NCBI RefSeq assembly: GCF_014647515.1
Contig: NZ_BMPI01000019.1
Location: forward strand, 63,416 to 127,415
DNA length: 64,000 bases
Reading direction: 5' to 3'
From: Dactylosporangium sucinum
GTDB taxonomy: Bacteria; Actinomycetota; Actinomycetes; Mycobacteriales; Micromonosporaceae
In this document: positions 1 to 6,770 of the stretch, in pieces
Layout of the letters: every line of letters begins with the position of its first letter
How positions within the stretch are numbered: position 1 is the first letter of the stretch
Notes under the pieces: generated by a model
Database searches by the model: none
Seen by the model: the letters and a program-made list of their open reading frames with translations, nothing else
What the model was told of the DNA's origin: nothing
Translations under genes and position numbers: made by a program

Positions 1-297
1 AACGCTGAGCTGCCCGGTCGGGATGCCGCATGCCTCGGCGAGCCGCTTCTCCAGCGTGTAGTACACGTCCTCGACCGAGCCGTCGTAGTCGAACGTCTCG
101 GGCCGGTCCTTCCGGAGCGTGACCAGCCCGCGCAGCATCTGCGCCGCCGCCTCGGCGGGCACGAGCTTCTGTTCGGCCAGCATCACCACGTGCGCCTCGC
201 TGGCCTTGACCATCGGCCCGTAGAGGTGAGCGGCATGGTGTTCGAACACGACGCGGAGGTGGTGCTGCTGGTAGGTGGTCAACGTCGGGTGCGTCAT
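1..297 (-). CDS. Argininosuccinate-lyase-like protein, N-terminal part (cut by window edge)
   Basis: Ninety-nine codons run off the left edge. The visible N-terminus has the helical pattern of the fumarase/aspartase superfamily, closest in style to argininosuccinate lyases: a segment around HVVMLAEQKLV followed by EDVYYTLEKRLAEACG, the place where ArgH proteins have the conserved ED..M.IE+RL helix. The catalytic loops are outside the window. The ATG overlaps the stop of the creatininase gene by 4 bp (ATGA), so it is the last visible gene of the operon that starts with the ROK regulator. A lyase beside an amidohydrolase and an ABC importer suggests catabolism of an imported C-N compound rather than arginine synthesis; that is inference. 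Confidence 0.7.
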   Translation of the reverse strand, partial: MTHPTLTTYQQHHLRVVFEHHAAHLYGPMVKASEAHVVMLAEQKLVPAEAAAQMLRGLVTLRKDRPETFDYDGSVEDVYYTLEKRLAEACGIPTGQLSV

Positions 298-1124
298 GCG
301 TTCCCCTCGTGTGGTTGTGGTGCCGGATCCGCGCCGGGCGGGCCGGGCAGCGGCGCTGCGACCCAGGCCCGCGCGACTTCACCGAGCCGGGCGGCGGCCA
401 GCTCGCGCACCCGCCGGCCGACCGTCTCGGTGGCCAGTGAGACGTGGCCGGACCAGCCCTGCCACGGCTCGGGTCGCGACTCGACCAGGACATACGGATA
501 GGTTGTCGGCAGCTTCGGCCGGGGCGGCAGGTCGGGTGCGACGCCCAGGTGCACCGCCTCCGCGTCGAAACCGAGCACCGCCGACGTCTCGTAGGCGCCG
601 CCGTGGCCGCGGGAGGGCAGCTCGCCGAACAGCTCGGTCGTCTCGCGGGCATCGACGAGCTGGAACCAGTTGACCAGCATCAGGCTCGCCCGCTGCCGGC
701 CGGACACCCACTCCATCGCCGCCCTCACCGTGGACATGTTGGCGTCGTGCCCGTTGACCACGAGCACCCGCGGGAAGCCCGCGGCGACGATGCCGTCGAG
801 CACGTCGCACAGGTATCCGACGGCGACCTCGGGCCGCACGGCGACGGTTCCTGGCCACGGCCGCGTCTGTCCCGGGCACGCCGCGTACGGGACGGCCGGG
901 AACGACACGGCCCGCAGCCCGGCGCCCTCCACCTCGCGCGCGAACCCCTCGGCCAGGATCAGGTCGGTGCCGAACGGCAGGTGCGGGCCGTGCCACTCGA
1001 CCGCGCCGACGGGCAGGACCGCGAAGTCGGCCGCCGCGGCGACGCGCGCCAGTTCGTGCCCGGGCAGCCGGCTCACCGGGAGCAGCCCGCCGTCCGCCTG
1101 CCAGGCCTCGATCAGGTCGTCCAT
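294..1124 (-). CDS. Creatininase-family amidohydrolase
   Basis: A 276-residue cytoplasmic protein of the creatinine amidohydrolase family, metal-dependent enzymes that open cyclic or linear amides. Family hallmarks are visible: AVEWHGPHLPFGTD near residue 40 (metal-binding E and H), VVNGHDAN in the middle, and RGHGGAYETS (second metal-binding segment). Length is normal. The ATG sits 13 bp inside the end of the permease gene with GGCGGAG just upstream; an in-frame GTG 18 nt earlier is an alternative start. Substrate cannot be read from sequence, since the family also includes formamide and cofactor-maturation enzymes. Its place between an importer and a lyase suggests it acts on the imported compound. 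Confidence 0.85.
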   Translation of the reverse strand: MDDLIEAWQADGGLLPVSRLPGHELARVAAAADFAVLPVGAVEWHGPHLPFGTDLILAEGFAREVEGAGLRAVSFPAVPYAACPGQTRPWPGTVAVRPEVAVGYLCDVLDGIVAAGFPRVLVVNGHDANMSTVRAAMEWVSGRQRASLMLVNWFQLVDARETTELFGELPSRGHGGAYETSAVLGFDAEAVHLGVAPDLPPRPKLPTTYPYVLVESRPEPWQGWSGHVSLATETVGRRVRELAAARLGEVARAWVAAPLPGPPGADPAPQPHEGNA

Positions 1125-2863
1125 TGCTCCGCCTGTCGTGACGCGCCCCGGCCGCCGTTCTCCAGCCGCCCCGAGAACCACATCACCACGAAGATCAGCA
1201 GGACCTGCAGCATGCCGTACGCGGCGGCCGTGCCGATCTCGAAGGAGTACATCCGGTTGTTGATGGCCACCGAGATCGGGACGGTCGAGGAGGTGTAGAT
1301 GAGCACCGAGGCGACGAACTCGCCCACGCCGTGCACGAACGCCAGCAGCGCGCCGACGATGACGCCCGGCAGCATGAGCCGCACCGTGACGCTGAGGAAG
1401 GCCCGCCACCACGACGCGCCGAGGTTGCGCGCGGCCTCCTCCAGCGACGGGTCGATCAGCGCCAAGGACGCGGAGCTGGCCCGGAACACCAGCGGCAGGA
1501 ACCGCACGAAGTACGCCAGCGGCAGGATCCAGAACGTGCCGATCAGCGCCTGCCCGAGGCTGAACGCGTTGCCGGTGCTGAAGGCCGAGATCAGGTTGAT
1601 CGCCACGACGGTGCCGGGCAGCGCCCATGCGATCATGACGCCAACGTCGAGCAGGCTCCGGCCGACGAACCGCAGCCGGCGCACCGCGTAGGCGATCAGG
1701 ACGCCGATCGCGACGCACCCGGCGGTGGCGAGCAGGCTCATCTGCAGCGAGTTCAGGATCGGCTGGAACGCTCTGGGCTCGGACACGATCGTGACGAAGT
1801 TCTCGATGGTGTAGGCGGACGGGATGATCTCCGTCGTCCAGGACCCGTCCTCGGAGAACGCCACCAGCGCGATCGTCGCGACCGGGGCCAGCAGCACGAT
1901 CGTCGCCAGCACCGAGGCCACCGGCGCGAGCCAGCGCCCGATCGGGTTGGCGATCTCCCGGCGGCGCGCGGAGATGCCCTTGGACTGCGACAGGTAGCTG
2001 CGCCGCCCCTCGTACCAGCGCATCAGCAGCAGGAAGGCGATCGACACCAGGCCGAGCGCCGAGGCGTACGTCGACGCCATCGGCAGGTCGCCGTTGGTGC
2101 GGCTGATGTAGATCTGCATCGTCATGGTCTGGTCGACGCCGAACAGCAGCGGCGCCGTGTAGGACGCCAGCGACGTCATGAAGACCAGCAGCGACGCGGA
2201 CACCAGCGCGGGGGTCAGCATCGGCAGCAGCACCGTGCGCCACACCCGGACGCGTCCGGCGCCGAGGTTGTACGCGGCCTCCTCGACCGACGGGTCCAGC
2301 CCGGCCAGGGCGGCGGATGCCGCCAGGTAGAAGAAGGGGTACATGGTGAACGTGTGCACGACGAGCACCCCGGCGATGCCGTCGAACGGGAGCACCGGCT
2401 TGTCGGTGCCGAACAGGTGCTGCAGGCCCCGCGGCAGGATGCCGATCTCGCTGTACAGCAGCTGGAACGAGATCGCACCGATCAGCGGTGGCAGCGCGGC
2501 GGGCACCAGGATGAACGCCTCGATGAGGCGGCGGCCGGCGAACGAGAACCGCTTGAGCAGGAACGCCATCGCGACGCCGACGATGCCGCACAGCAGCACG
2601 CTGGCCGCCGAGATGATCAGCGACGTGAACAGCGAGGTCCGCGCGACGCCGGACGAGGTGAAGAACTGCGTGTAGTTGCTGACGCCGTCCTCGCTGACGC
2701 TCTCCACGAACGTGGCGAGCATCGGCTGCACGACGTAGCCCCAGAGGATCAGGGCGAGGGGTGCCACCAACAGGTACGGGAACCAGGCCGAGCTGGCGCC
2801 ACCGGCCAGCCGCCGGGCCAGCACCGCCCGGCGGGACGGCACCGTGGACGATGCCGTGGTCAC
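1112..2863 (-). CDS. ABC transporter permease, two fused membrane domains
   Basis: About 583 residues holding two BPD_transp_1 permease domains in one chain, the arrangement of FbpB-type iron(III), thiamine and 2-aminoethylphosphonate importers. Each half has its own EAA loop that contacts the ATPase: SVEEAAYNLGAGRVRVW in the first half and SLEEAARNLGASWWRAF in the second. About twelve membrane segments are visible. The GTG at 2863 was chosen because it overlaps the ATPase stop as GTGA; another GTG at 2878 would add five residues. It works with the ATPase upstream and the lipoprotein at 4044-5102. Confidence 0.9.
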   Translation of the reverse strand: MTTASSTVPSRRAVLARRLAGGASSAWFPYLLVAPLALILWGYVVQPMLATFVESVSEDGVSNYTQFFTSSGVARTSLFTSLIISAASVLLCGIVGVAMAFLLKRFSFAGRRLIEAFILVPAALPPLIGAISFQLLYSEIGILPRGLQHLFGTDKPVLPFDGIAGVLVVHTFTMYPFFYLAASAALAGLDPSVEEAAYNLGAGRVRVWRTVLLPMLTPALVSASLLVFMTSLASYTAPLLFGVDQTMTMQIYISRTNGDLPMASTYASALGLVSIAFLLLMRWYEGRRSYLSQSKGISARRREIANPIGRWLAPVASVLATIVLLAPVATIALVAFSEDGSWTTEIIPSAYTIENFVTIVSEPRAFQPILNSLQMSLLATAGCVAIGVLIAYAVRRLRFVGRSLLDVGVMIAWALPGTVVAINLISAFSTGNAFSLGQALIGTFWILPLAYFVRFLPLVFRASSASLALIDPSLEEAARNLGASWWRAFLSVTVRLMLPGVIVGALLAFVHGVGEFVASVLIYTSSTVPISVAINNRMYSFEIGTAAAYGMLQVLLIFVVMWFSGRLENGGRGASRQAEQWTT

Positions 2864-3942
2864 GGCCGGACCACCCACAGCCGGTCGGCGGACAGCCGCA
2901 GGCCGACCCGGTCGCCGACGTCGACGCGGTCGGGCACGTCGACGGCCGCGACGGTCACCTCGCCGCCATCCTCGGTGCCGATGTCGACCGTCAGGTGCGT
3001 GGCCATGCCGGTGAACTCGAGTGCGGTCACGCGTCCGCGGATCACGTCGGGGTCGTCAGGTCCGGCCAGCGCGATGTGCTCGGGCCGGGCGGAGACCAGT
3101 GCGGTGTCGCCGGCGCGCAGCCCGTGCCCGTCCGGTGCGCCGGCCGCGACGTGACCGCCGCCGGGCAGCGCCACCTCGACCCGCGTGGCGTCGGCGGTGG
3201 TGACCGGCAGCGACAGCACGTTGCTGCGGCCGATGAAGCGCGCGACGAACGCGTTGGCCGGCTGGTGGTACACCTCGCGCGGCGTGCCGATCTGCTGCAC
3301 CCGGCCGGCCTGCATCACGGCGATGCGGTCCGACATGGCCATCGCCTCGGCCTGGTCGTGGGTCACGTAGATGGACGTGGTGCCGGCCTCGCGCTGGATG
3401 CGCCGGATCTCGGTGCGGGTCTCCTCCCGCAGCTTCGCGTCCAGGTTGGACAGCGGCTCGTCGAGCAGGAGCATGCGCGGGCGGATCACCAGCGCGCGGG
3501 CCAGCGCGACGCGCTGCTGCTGGCCGCCGGAGAGCTCGTCGATGCGTCGCGCACCGTAGCCGTCGAGGTGCACCTGGGCCAGCGCCTCCGCCACCCGCCG
3601 GCTCGTGTCGGCGCGGGACACCTTGCGCACCTTGAGCCCGTAGGCGACGTTCTGCGCCACGGTCATGTGCGGGAAGAGCGCGTAGTTCTGGAACACCATG
3701 CCGGTGTCGCGCTTGTTGGGAGCGAGCCGGGTGACGTCCTGCCCGCCGAAGCGGATGTGCCCCACGGTGGGGAAGTAGAACCCGGCCACCATGCGGAGCG
3801 TGGTCGTCTTGCCGCACCCGCTCGGCCCGAGGAGCGTGAAGAACTCCCCCGCGCCGATGGTGAGGGTCACGTCGTCGACCGCGGCGGCCTCAGCCGATCT
3901 GGCGAAGCGTTTGCTCACCGACTCCAACTCGACGTCGATCAT
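2860..3942 (-). CDS. ABC transporter ATP-binding protein (PotA/FbpC type)
   Basis: A 360-residue ATPase. Walker A GPSGCGKTT is at residues 39-47, the signature LSGGQQQRVALARAL lies near 138-152, Walker B and D-loop are LLLDEPLSNLDA, and the switch histidine is in VTHDQAEAMAMSD. The C-terminal ~120 residues form a TOBE-like regulatory domain, as in spermidine/iron/molybdate family importers. It energises the fused permease encoded just downstream (4-bp overlap). It is separated from the binding-protein gene by a strong hairpin, so transporter subunits are probably made at a lower level than the binding protein. Confidence 0.92.
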   Translation of the reverse strand: MIDVELESVSKRFARSAEAAAVDDVTLTIGAGEFFTLLGPSGCGKTTTLRMVAGFYFPTVGHIRFGGQDVTRLAPNKRDTGMVFQNYALFPHMTVAQNVAYGLKVRKVSRADTSRRVAEALAQVHLDGYGARRIDELSGGQQQRVALARALVIRPRMLLLDEPLSNLDAKLREETRTEIRRIQREAGTTSIYVTHDQAEAMAMSDRIAVMQAGRVQQIGTPREVYHQPANAFVARFIGRSNVLSLPVTTADATRVEVALPGGGHVAAGAPDGHGLRAGDTALVSARPEHIALAGPDDPDVIRGRVTALEFTGMATHLTVDIGTEDGGEVTVAAVDVPDRVDVGDRVGLRLSADRLWVVRP

Positions 3943-4001
3943 CTTTCCCTCTCTGCACTGCCATCGGTGCCTGGACGGTCAGCCGGCACGGAGCATCCGG
4001 T

Positions 4002-4034
4002 GGGCCGGGCCGTCGCGGTGCGACGGCCCGGCCC
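4002..4034 (-). terminator. Intercistronic hairpin between binding protein and ATPase genes
   Basis: A perfect 15-bp GC stem (4002-4016 with 4020-4034) closed by a 3-nt loop lies just after the binding-protein stop. No U-tract follows on the minus strand, so it is more likely a partial terminator or RNA-stability element. It would keep the binding-protein message in excess over the transporter genes. Confidence 0.65.
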
Positions 4035-4043
4035 CGTGGGTGG

Positions 4044-5102
4044 TCAGCCCTTGTTCTTGATCTCGGCGTTCCAGTGGGTGATCCACTGGGTCTCGTTCTT
4101 GGCGATGACGTCCCAGTCGACGTCCATCGGCTTGAGGTTGAGGTCGGCCAGCCACTTCGGCTGCTCGGAGATGGGCACGGCCGGGATCTGGAAGAAGTCC
4201 TTGGCCAGGTTGGCCCGCAGCCCGCTGTCGAACAGGAACTCGATGAACGCCTTGGCGCCCTCGGTGTTGCCGCCCTTGATCGCGGCCACGCCGTCGACGA
4301 GCACCGGCGCGCCGGAGGCCGGCATCACGTACCCGAACGGCATCTTCGACTGCTCGGACTGCAGCAGGATGTCCTGCAGGTTCCAGGCGCTGAGCACGCC
4401 CTGCTCGCGGGACATCTTGACGTACAGGTCGGTCGGGTTGGCGGCGTAGTCGACGGTGTTGGCGTCGAGCTTGCGCAGCCAGTCGTAGCCGGGCTGCGGG
4501 TTGCTGCCGTCCTTCGACAGGCGCTGGATCATCGAGGAGTAGATGGACCGCATGGTGCCCGACGCGGCCACGTCCCGAATGATGATCTTGTCTTTCCACT
4601 TCGGGTCGATGAGGTCGTCCCAGTCCTTCGGCGCCTGGTCGGCCGGGATCGCCTTGTTGTTGTACATGATGACCTCGGGCAGCAGGATCTCGCCGAACCA
4701 GCGGCCCTGCGCGTCCTTGTACCGCGCGTCCATCTGCGCCGCGAAGGACGGCTGCCACGCCTCGAGGAGGCCCTCGGTGGCACCGGCCGACAGGCCCTGC
4801 TGCGTGCCGCCCCACCAGACCGAGCCCTGCGGGTTGGCCTTCTCGGCGCGGGTCCGCTCGAGCACCTCCTGGGCGCCCATGTTGAGCACCTCGACCTTGC
4901 CCTTGTACTCGGGGTGCTTGGCGATGAACTGGTCGACGACGAAGTCGGTGACCTTCTTGTCCCGGGCGCTGTAGACGACGATCTTCTCGGCCGGCTTCGC
5001 CGTGGAGCCCGGCGAAGCGGCATCGTCGTCCCCGCTACCGCATCCGGTCAGGCCGGCCACTAACGTGCCGACCGCGAGGGTGAGGGCAACGCGACGTCTC
5101 AT
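4044..5102 (-). CDS. ABC transporter substrate-binding lipoprotein (extracellular family 1/FbpA-like)
   Basis: A 352-residue solute-binding protein. The N-terminus is a lipoprotein signal ending in a lipobox (VAGLTGCGSG, lipidated Cys about residue 21). The mature chain has the two-lobe type seen in iron(III)/2-aminoethylphosphonate/putrescine binders: IVVYSARDKKVTDFV at the start and a late PASGAPVLVDGVAAIKGG segment. A GGAGG ribosome site is 6 nt before the ATG. It is the second gene of the ROK-led operon. The tyrosine-rich iron-binding signature is not evident, so substrate is left open. Confidence 0.88.
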   Translation of the reverse strand: MRRRVALTLAVGTLVAGLTGCGSGDDDAASPGSTAKPAEKIVVYSARDKKVTDFVVDQFIAKHPEYKGKVEVLNMGAQEVLERTRAEKANPQGSVWWGGTQQGLSAGATEGLLEAWQPSFAAQMDARYKDAQGRWFGEILLPEVIMYNNKAIPADQAPKDWDDLIDPKWKDKIIIRDVAASGTMRSIYSSMIQRLSKDGSNPQPGYDWLRKLDANTVDYAANPTDLYVKMSREQGVLSAWNLQDILLQSEQSKMPFGYVMPASGAPVLVDGVAAIKGGNTEGAKAFIEFLFDSGLRANLAKDFFQIPAVPISEQPKWLADLNLKPMDVDWDVIAKNETQWITHWNAEIKNKG

Positions 5103-5129
5103 GACTTCCTCCGCTTGCGAAAGGGGGTG

Positions 5130-6293
5130 TTATCGGTGGGTGTTGGTCGGGGATGGGCCGGGTAGGCGCACCGCGGCCGACAATGCGTAACTGATCGCGC
5201 CGTGCAGCACCGCCTGGTCACCGAGCACGGCCCGGCGCACCTCGGTGGGGGCGGGAACCCTGGCGGTGACCAGGTCCTGGATGTGCGCCAGCGCCGCGTC
5301 GTCGAGCTGGGCCGCCGCGCCGCTGAGCAGCACCCGGCCCGGGTCGATGACGCAGGCGCAGGAGATGACGAGCCGGGCCCACGCGTCCAGCACCTCGTCG
5401 AGGTAGGCGCGCGCCGCGGCGGAGGTGGCCGCGAGCTCGATCAGCTCGCTGACCGGCGCCTCGGGGCGCCGGCCGGGATGGAGTGCGACGACCCGCTCCG
5501 CGATCGCGTTGGCCGACCAACGCGCCTCGAAGGGGCCGACCCCGCTGTAGGCGCGGTCCGCTTCCGGATCGAGCGGGAGGAAACCTATCTCCCCCGCCGC
5601 GCCGCTCGCCCCGCGCCGCACCTGACCGTCGAGGATGAGGCCGGCGCCGATGCCGTCGGCGACGTGCAGCAGCAACAGATCGTCGACGTCCTTCCCGGCG
5701 CCGGCCATCCGCTCCCCCGCCGCCATCAGGTTGACGTCGTTGTCGACGACCACCGGCACGCCGAGCTCCTGCTGCACCGACTGGCCGATCGGCCGCGCCT
5801 CGACGAGGCCGACCGAAGGCGCCAGCCGGACCGCGCCGTCGGTCGACACCCCGGGCACGGCGATCGCGACCCCGCACAGCGACGGCCGGTTCTCGGCCAC
5901 CAGCTCCGCCACGAACTGGCAGACCGTCTCGACGACATCGCGGCCGAGGCGGGACGTGCGGTGGGCGATCACCGTGCCGTTGCTGTCCGCGATCTCGCAG
6001 GTGATGCGCGGTGGCTCGAGCGATACCGCGGCCACCAGCTCGGCGCGCGGGTTGAACTCCAGCATCGCCCGCGGCCGCCCGGTCGTGTTGGCGCCCGGAC
6101 CGCGCTCGATCAGGTATCCCTCGGCGATCAGGTCGCGCACGAGGGCCGTGAGGGTCGCCGCAGGTAGTCCGGTGAGCTCGGCCAGATCGACCCGGGACAG
6201 CACGCGTGCCTCCCGGGCAGCCGAGATCACCGACTGGCGCTTGATCTCACGCGACCGCTCCCGGCTGACCGGGCTGGTCGGTGCTCTTTCCAC
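5130..6293 (-). CDS. ROK-family transcriptional regulator
   Basis: An N-terminal winged helix (about residues 15-75: SREIKRQSVISAAREA, then DLAELTGLPAATLTALVRDL) is followed by a ROK sugar-kinase-like domain with VVDNDVNLMAAGE. The canonical kinase ATP and zinc motifs are weak, as usual for ROK repressors of the NagC/XylR kind. GTG 6293 has AAAGG nine nt upstream; GTG 6302 is adjacent to that sequence and less likely. It leads the importer/creatininase operon and sits against a CTAG-centred site (6305-6327) repeated upstream of the divergent deacetylase. Likely ligand: a sugar or amino sugar (inference). Confidence 0.88.
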   Translation of the reverse strand: MERAPTSPVSRERSREIKRQSVISAAREARVLSRVDLAELTGLPAATLTALVRDLIAEGYLIERGPGANTTGRPRAMLEFNPRAELVAAVSLEPPRITCEIADSNGTVIAHRTSRLGRDVVETVCQFVAELVAENRPSLCGVAIAVPGVSTDGAVRLAPSVGLVEARPIGQSVQQELGVPVVVDNDVNLMAAGERMAGAGKDVDDLLLLHVADGIGAGLILDGQVRRGASGAAGEIGFLPLDPEADRAYSGVGPFEARWSANAIAERVVALHPGRRPEAPVSELIELAATSAAARAYLDEVLDAWARLVISCACVIDPGRVLLSGAAAQLDDAALAHIQDLVTARVPAPTEVRRAVLGDQAVLHGAISYALSAAVRLPGPSPTNTHR

Positions 6294-6304
6294 GGCGATC
6301 ACCC

Positions 6305-6327
6305 TTTCTTACTAGTGCGAAGAAAAT
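6305..6327. promoter_or_regulatory. Putative ROK operator, copy 1
   Basis: Perfect inverted repeat TTTCTT-N9-AAGAAA (6305-6325) with CTAG in the spacer. Across the 22 nt from 6306 it matches the site at 6508-6529 at 20 positions. It abuts the ROK start codon and includes its Shine-Dalgarno, so binding would block the ROK operon. Confidence 0.7.
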
Positions 6328-6376
6328 CTGGGGTCAAGTCACGGAACGATCTCGAAGGGTCGCCGTGGCTCCGCAA

Positions 6377-6398
6377 GCCCTGGCGAGCCTGCCAGGGC
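6377..6398. repeat. Inverted repeat in the presumed ROK-operon leader
   Basis: GCCCTGGC and GCCAGGGC (8-bp arms, 6-nt loop) lie between the putative promoter at 6427-6455 and the ROK start. It could fold in the 5' leader RNA. No known riboswitch or RNA family is recognised. Confidence 0.4.
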
Positions 6399-6426
6399 CA
6401 GAAGGCTGAGCACCGGCATAAAGGGA

Positions 6427-6455
6427 CAGTAATGTGGACAGATCACGAAAACAAA
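6427..6455 (-). promoter_or_regulatory. Possible promoter of the ROK operon
   Basis: On the minus strand TTGTTT (6455-6450) and TACTGT (6432-6427) are separated by 17 nt within an unusually A+T-rich patch. The resulting leader would be about 120 nt. This is a consensus match only. Confidence 0.4.
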
Positions 6456-6507
6456 TATGGACATACATGGTCGCATCGGCGCCGCGGACGGACGCTCTGA
6501 GGATCGA

Positions 6508-6529
6508 TTCTTTCTAGAGCGAAGAAAAT
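6508..6529. promoter_or_regulatory. Putative ROK operator, copy 2
   Basis: TTCTT-N9-AAGAA with the same CTAG spacer as the copy at 6305-6327; only two of 22 positions differ. It lies 14 nt before the -35 box of the deacetylase promoter, a position suited to activation or looping with copy 1. Confidence 0.7.
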
Positions 6530-6543
6530 GCCCGCGTGAGGTG

Positions 6544-6573
6544 TTGACAGCCCTTTCAGGCGGTCCCTAGCGT
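6544..6573 (+). promoter_or_regulatory. Promoter of the secreted deacetylase gene
   Basis: TTGACA (6544-6549), 18-nt spacer, TAGCGT (6568-6573). The -35 is a perfect housekeeping match. Transcription would begin near 6580, leaving a leader of about 190 nt. Confidence 0.6.
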
Positions 6574-6579
6574 TACGCC

Positions 6580-6652
6580 ACAACGCCCCACCAGTGCTGA
6601 CGGGTTCGCCGGGCGTTGTTACACCCTGTGATCATCCACTGTGGACGATCAC
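6580..6652 (+). promoter_or_regulatory. Structured leader of the deacetylase gene with a 25-bp near-palindrome
   Basis: Two structures are visible. ACAACGCCC (6580-6588) pairs with GGGCGTTGT (6611-6619). At 6628-6652 there is a 12-bp inverted repeat around a single T (GTGATCATCCAC / GTGGACGATCAC, 11 of 12 pairs). The latter looks like an operator for a second dimeric regulator, placed just downstream of the transcription start. The remaining leader up to 6770 shows no gene. Confidence 0.5.
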
Positions 6653-6770
6653 CGTACGTGCGGGCCGCCGCCGCGGTCACGCACTAATTTTTCAGTCCGA
6701 ATTAACCCCGGCAAGTCGCCAGCGGTCCCAGGAGTACGCCCGTATCCACCACACGAAGAGGTATGCCCCT

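Noticed and set aside
1331..3154. Long rightward frames across the permease and ATPase genes
   Set aside because: Gln/Arg/His-rich translations typical of antisense high-GC DNA; permease and ATPase motifs are on the minus strand.
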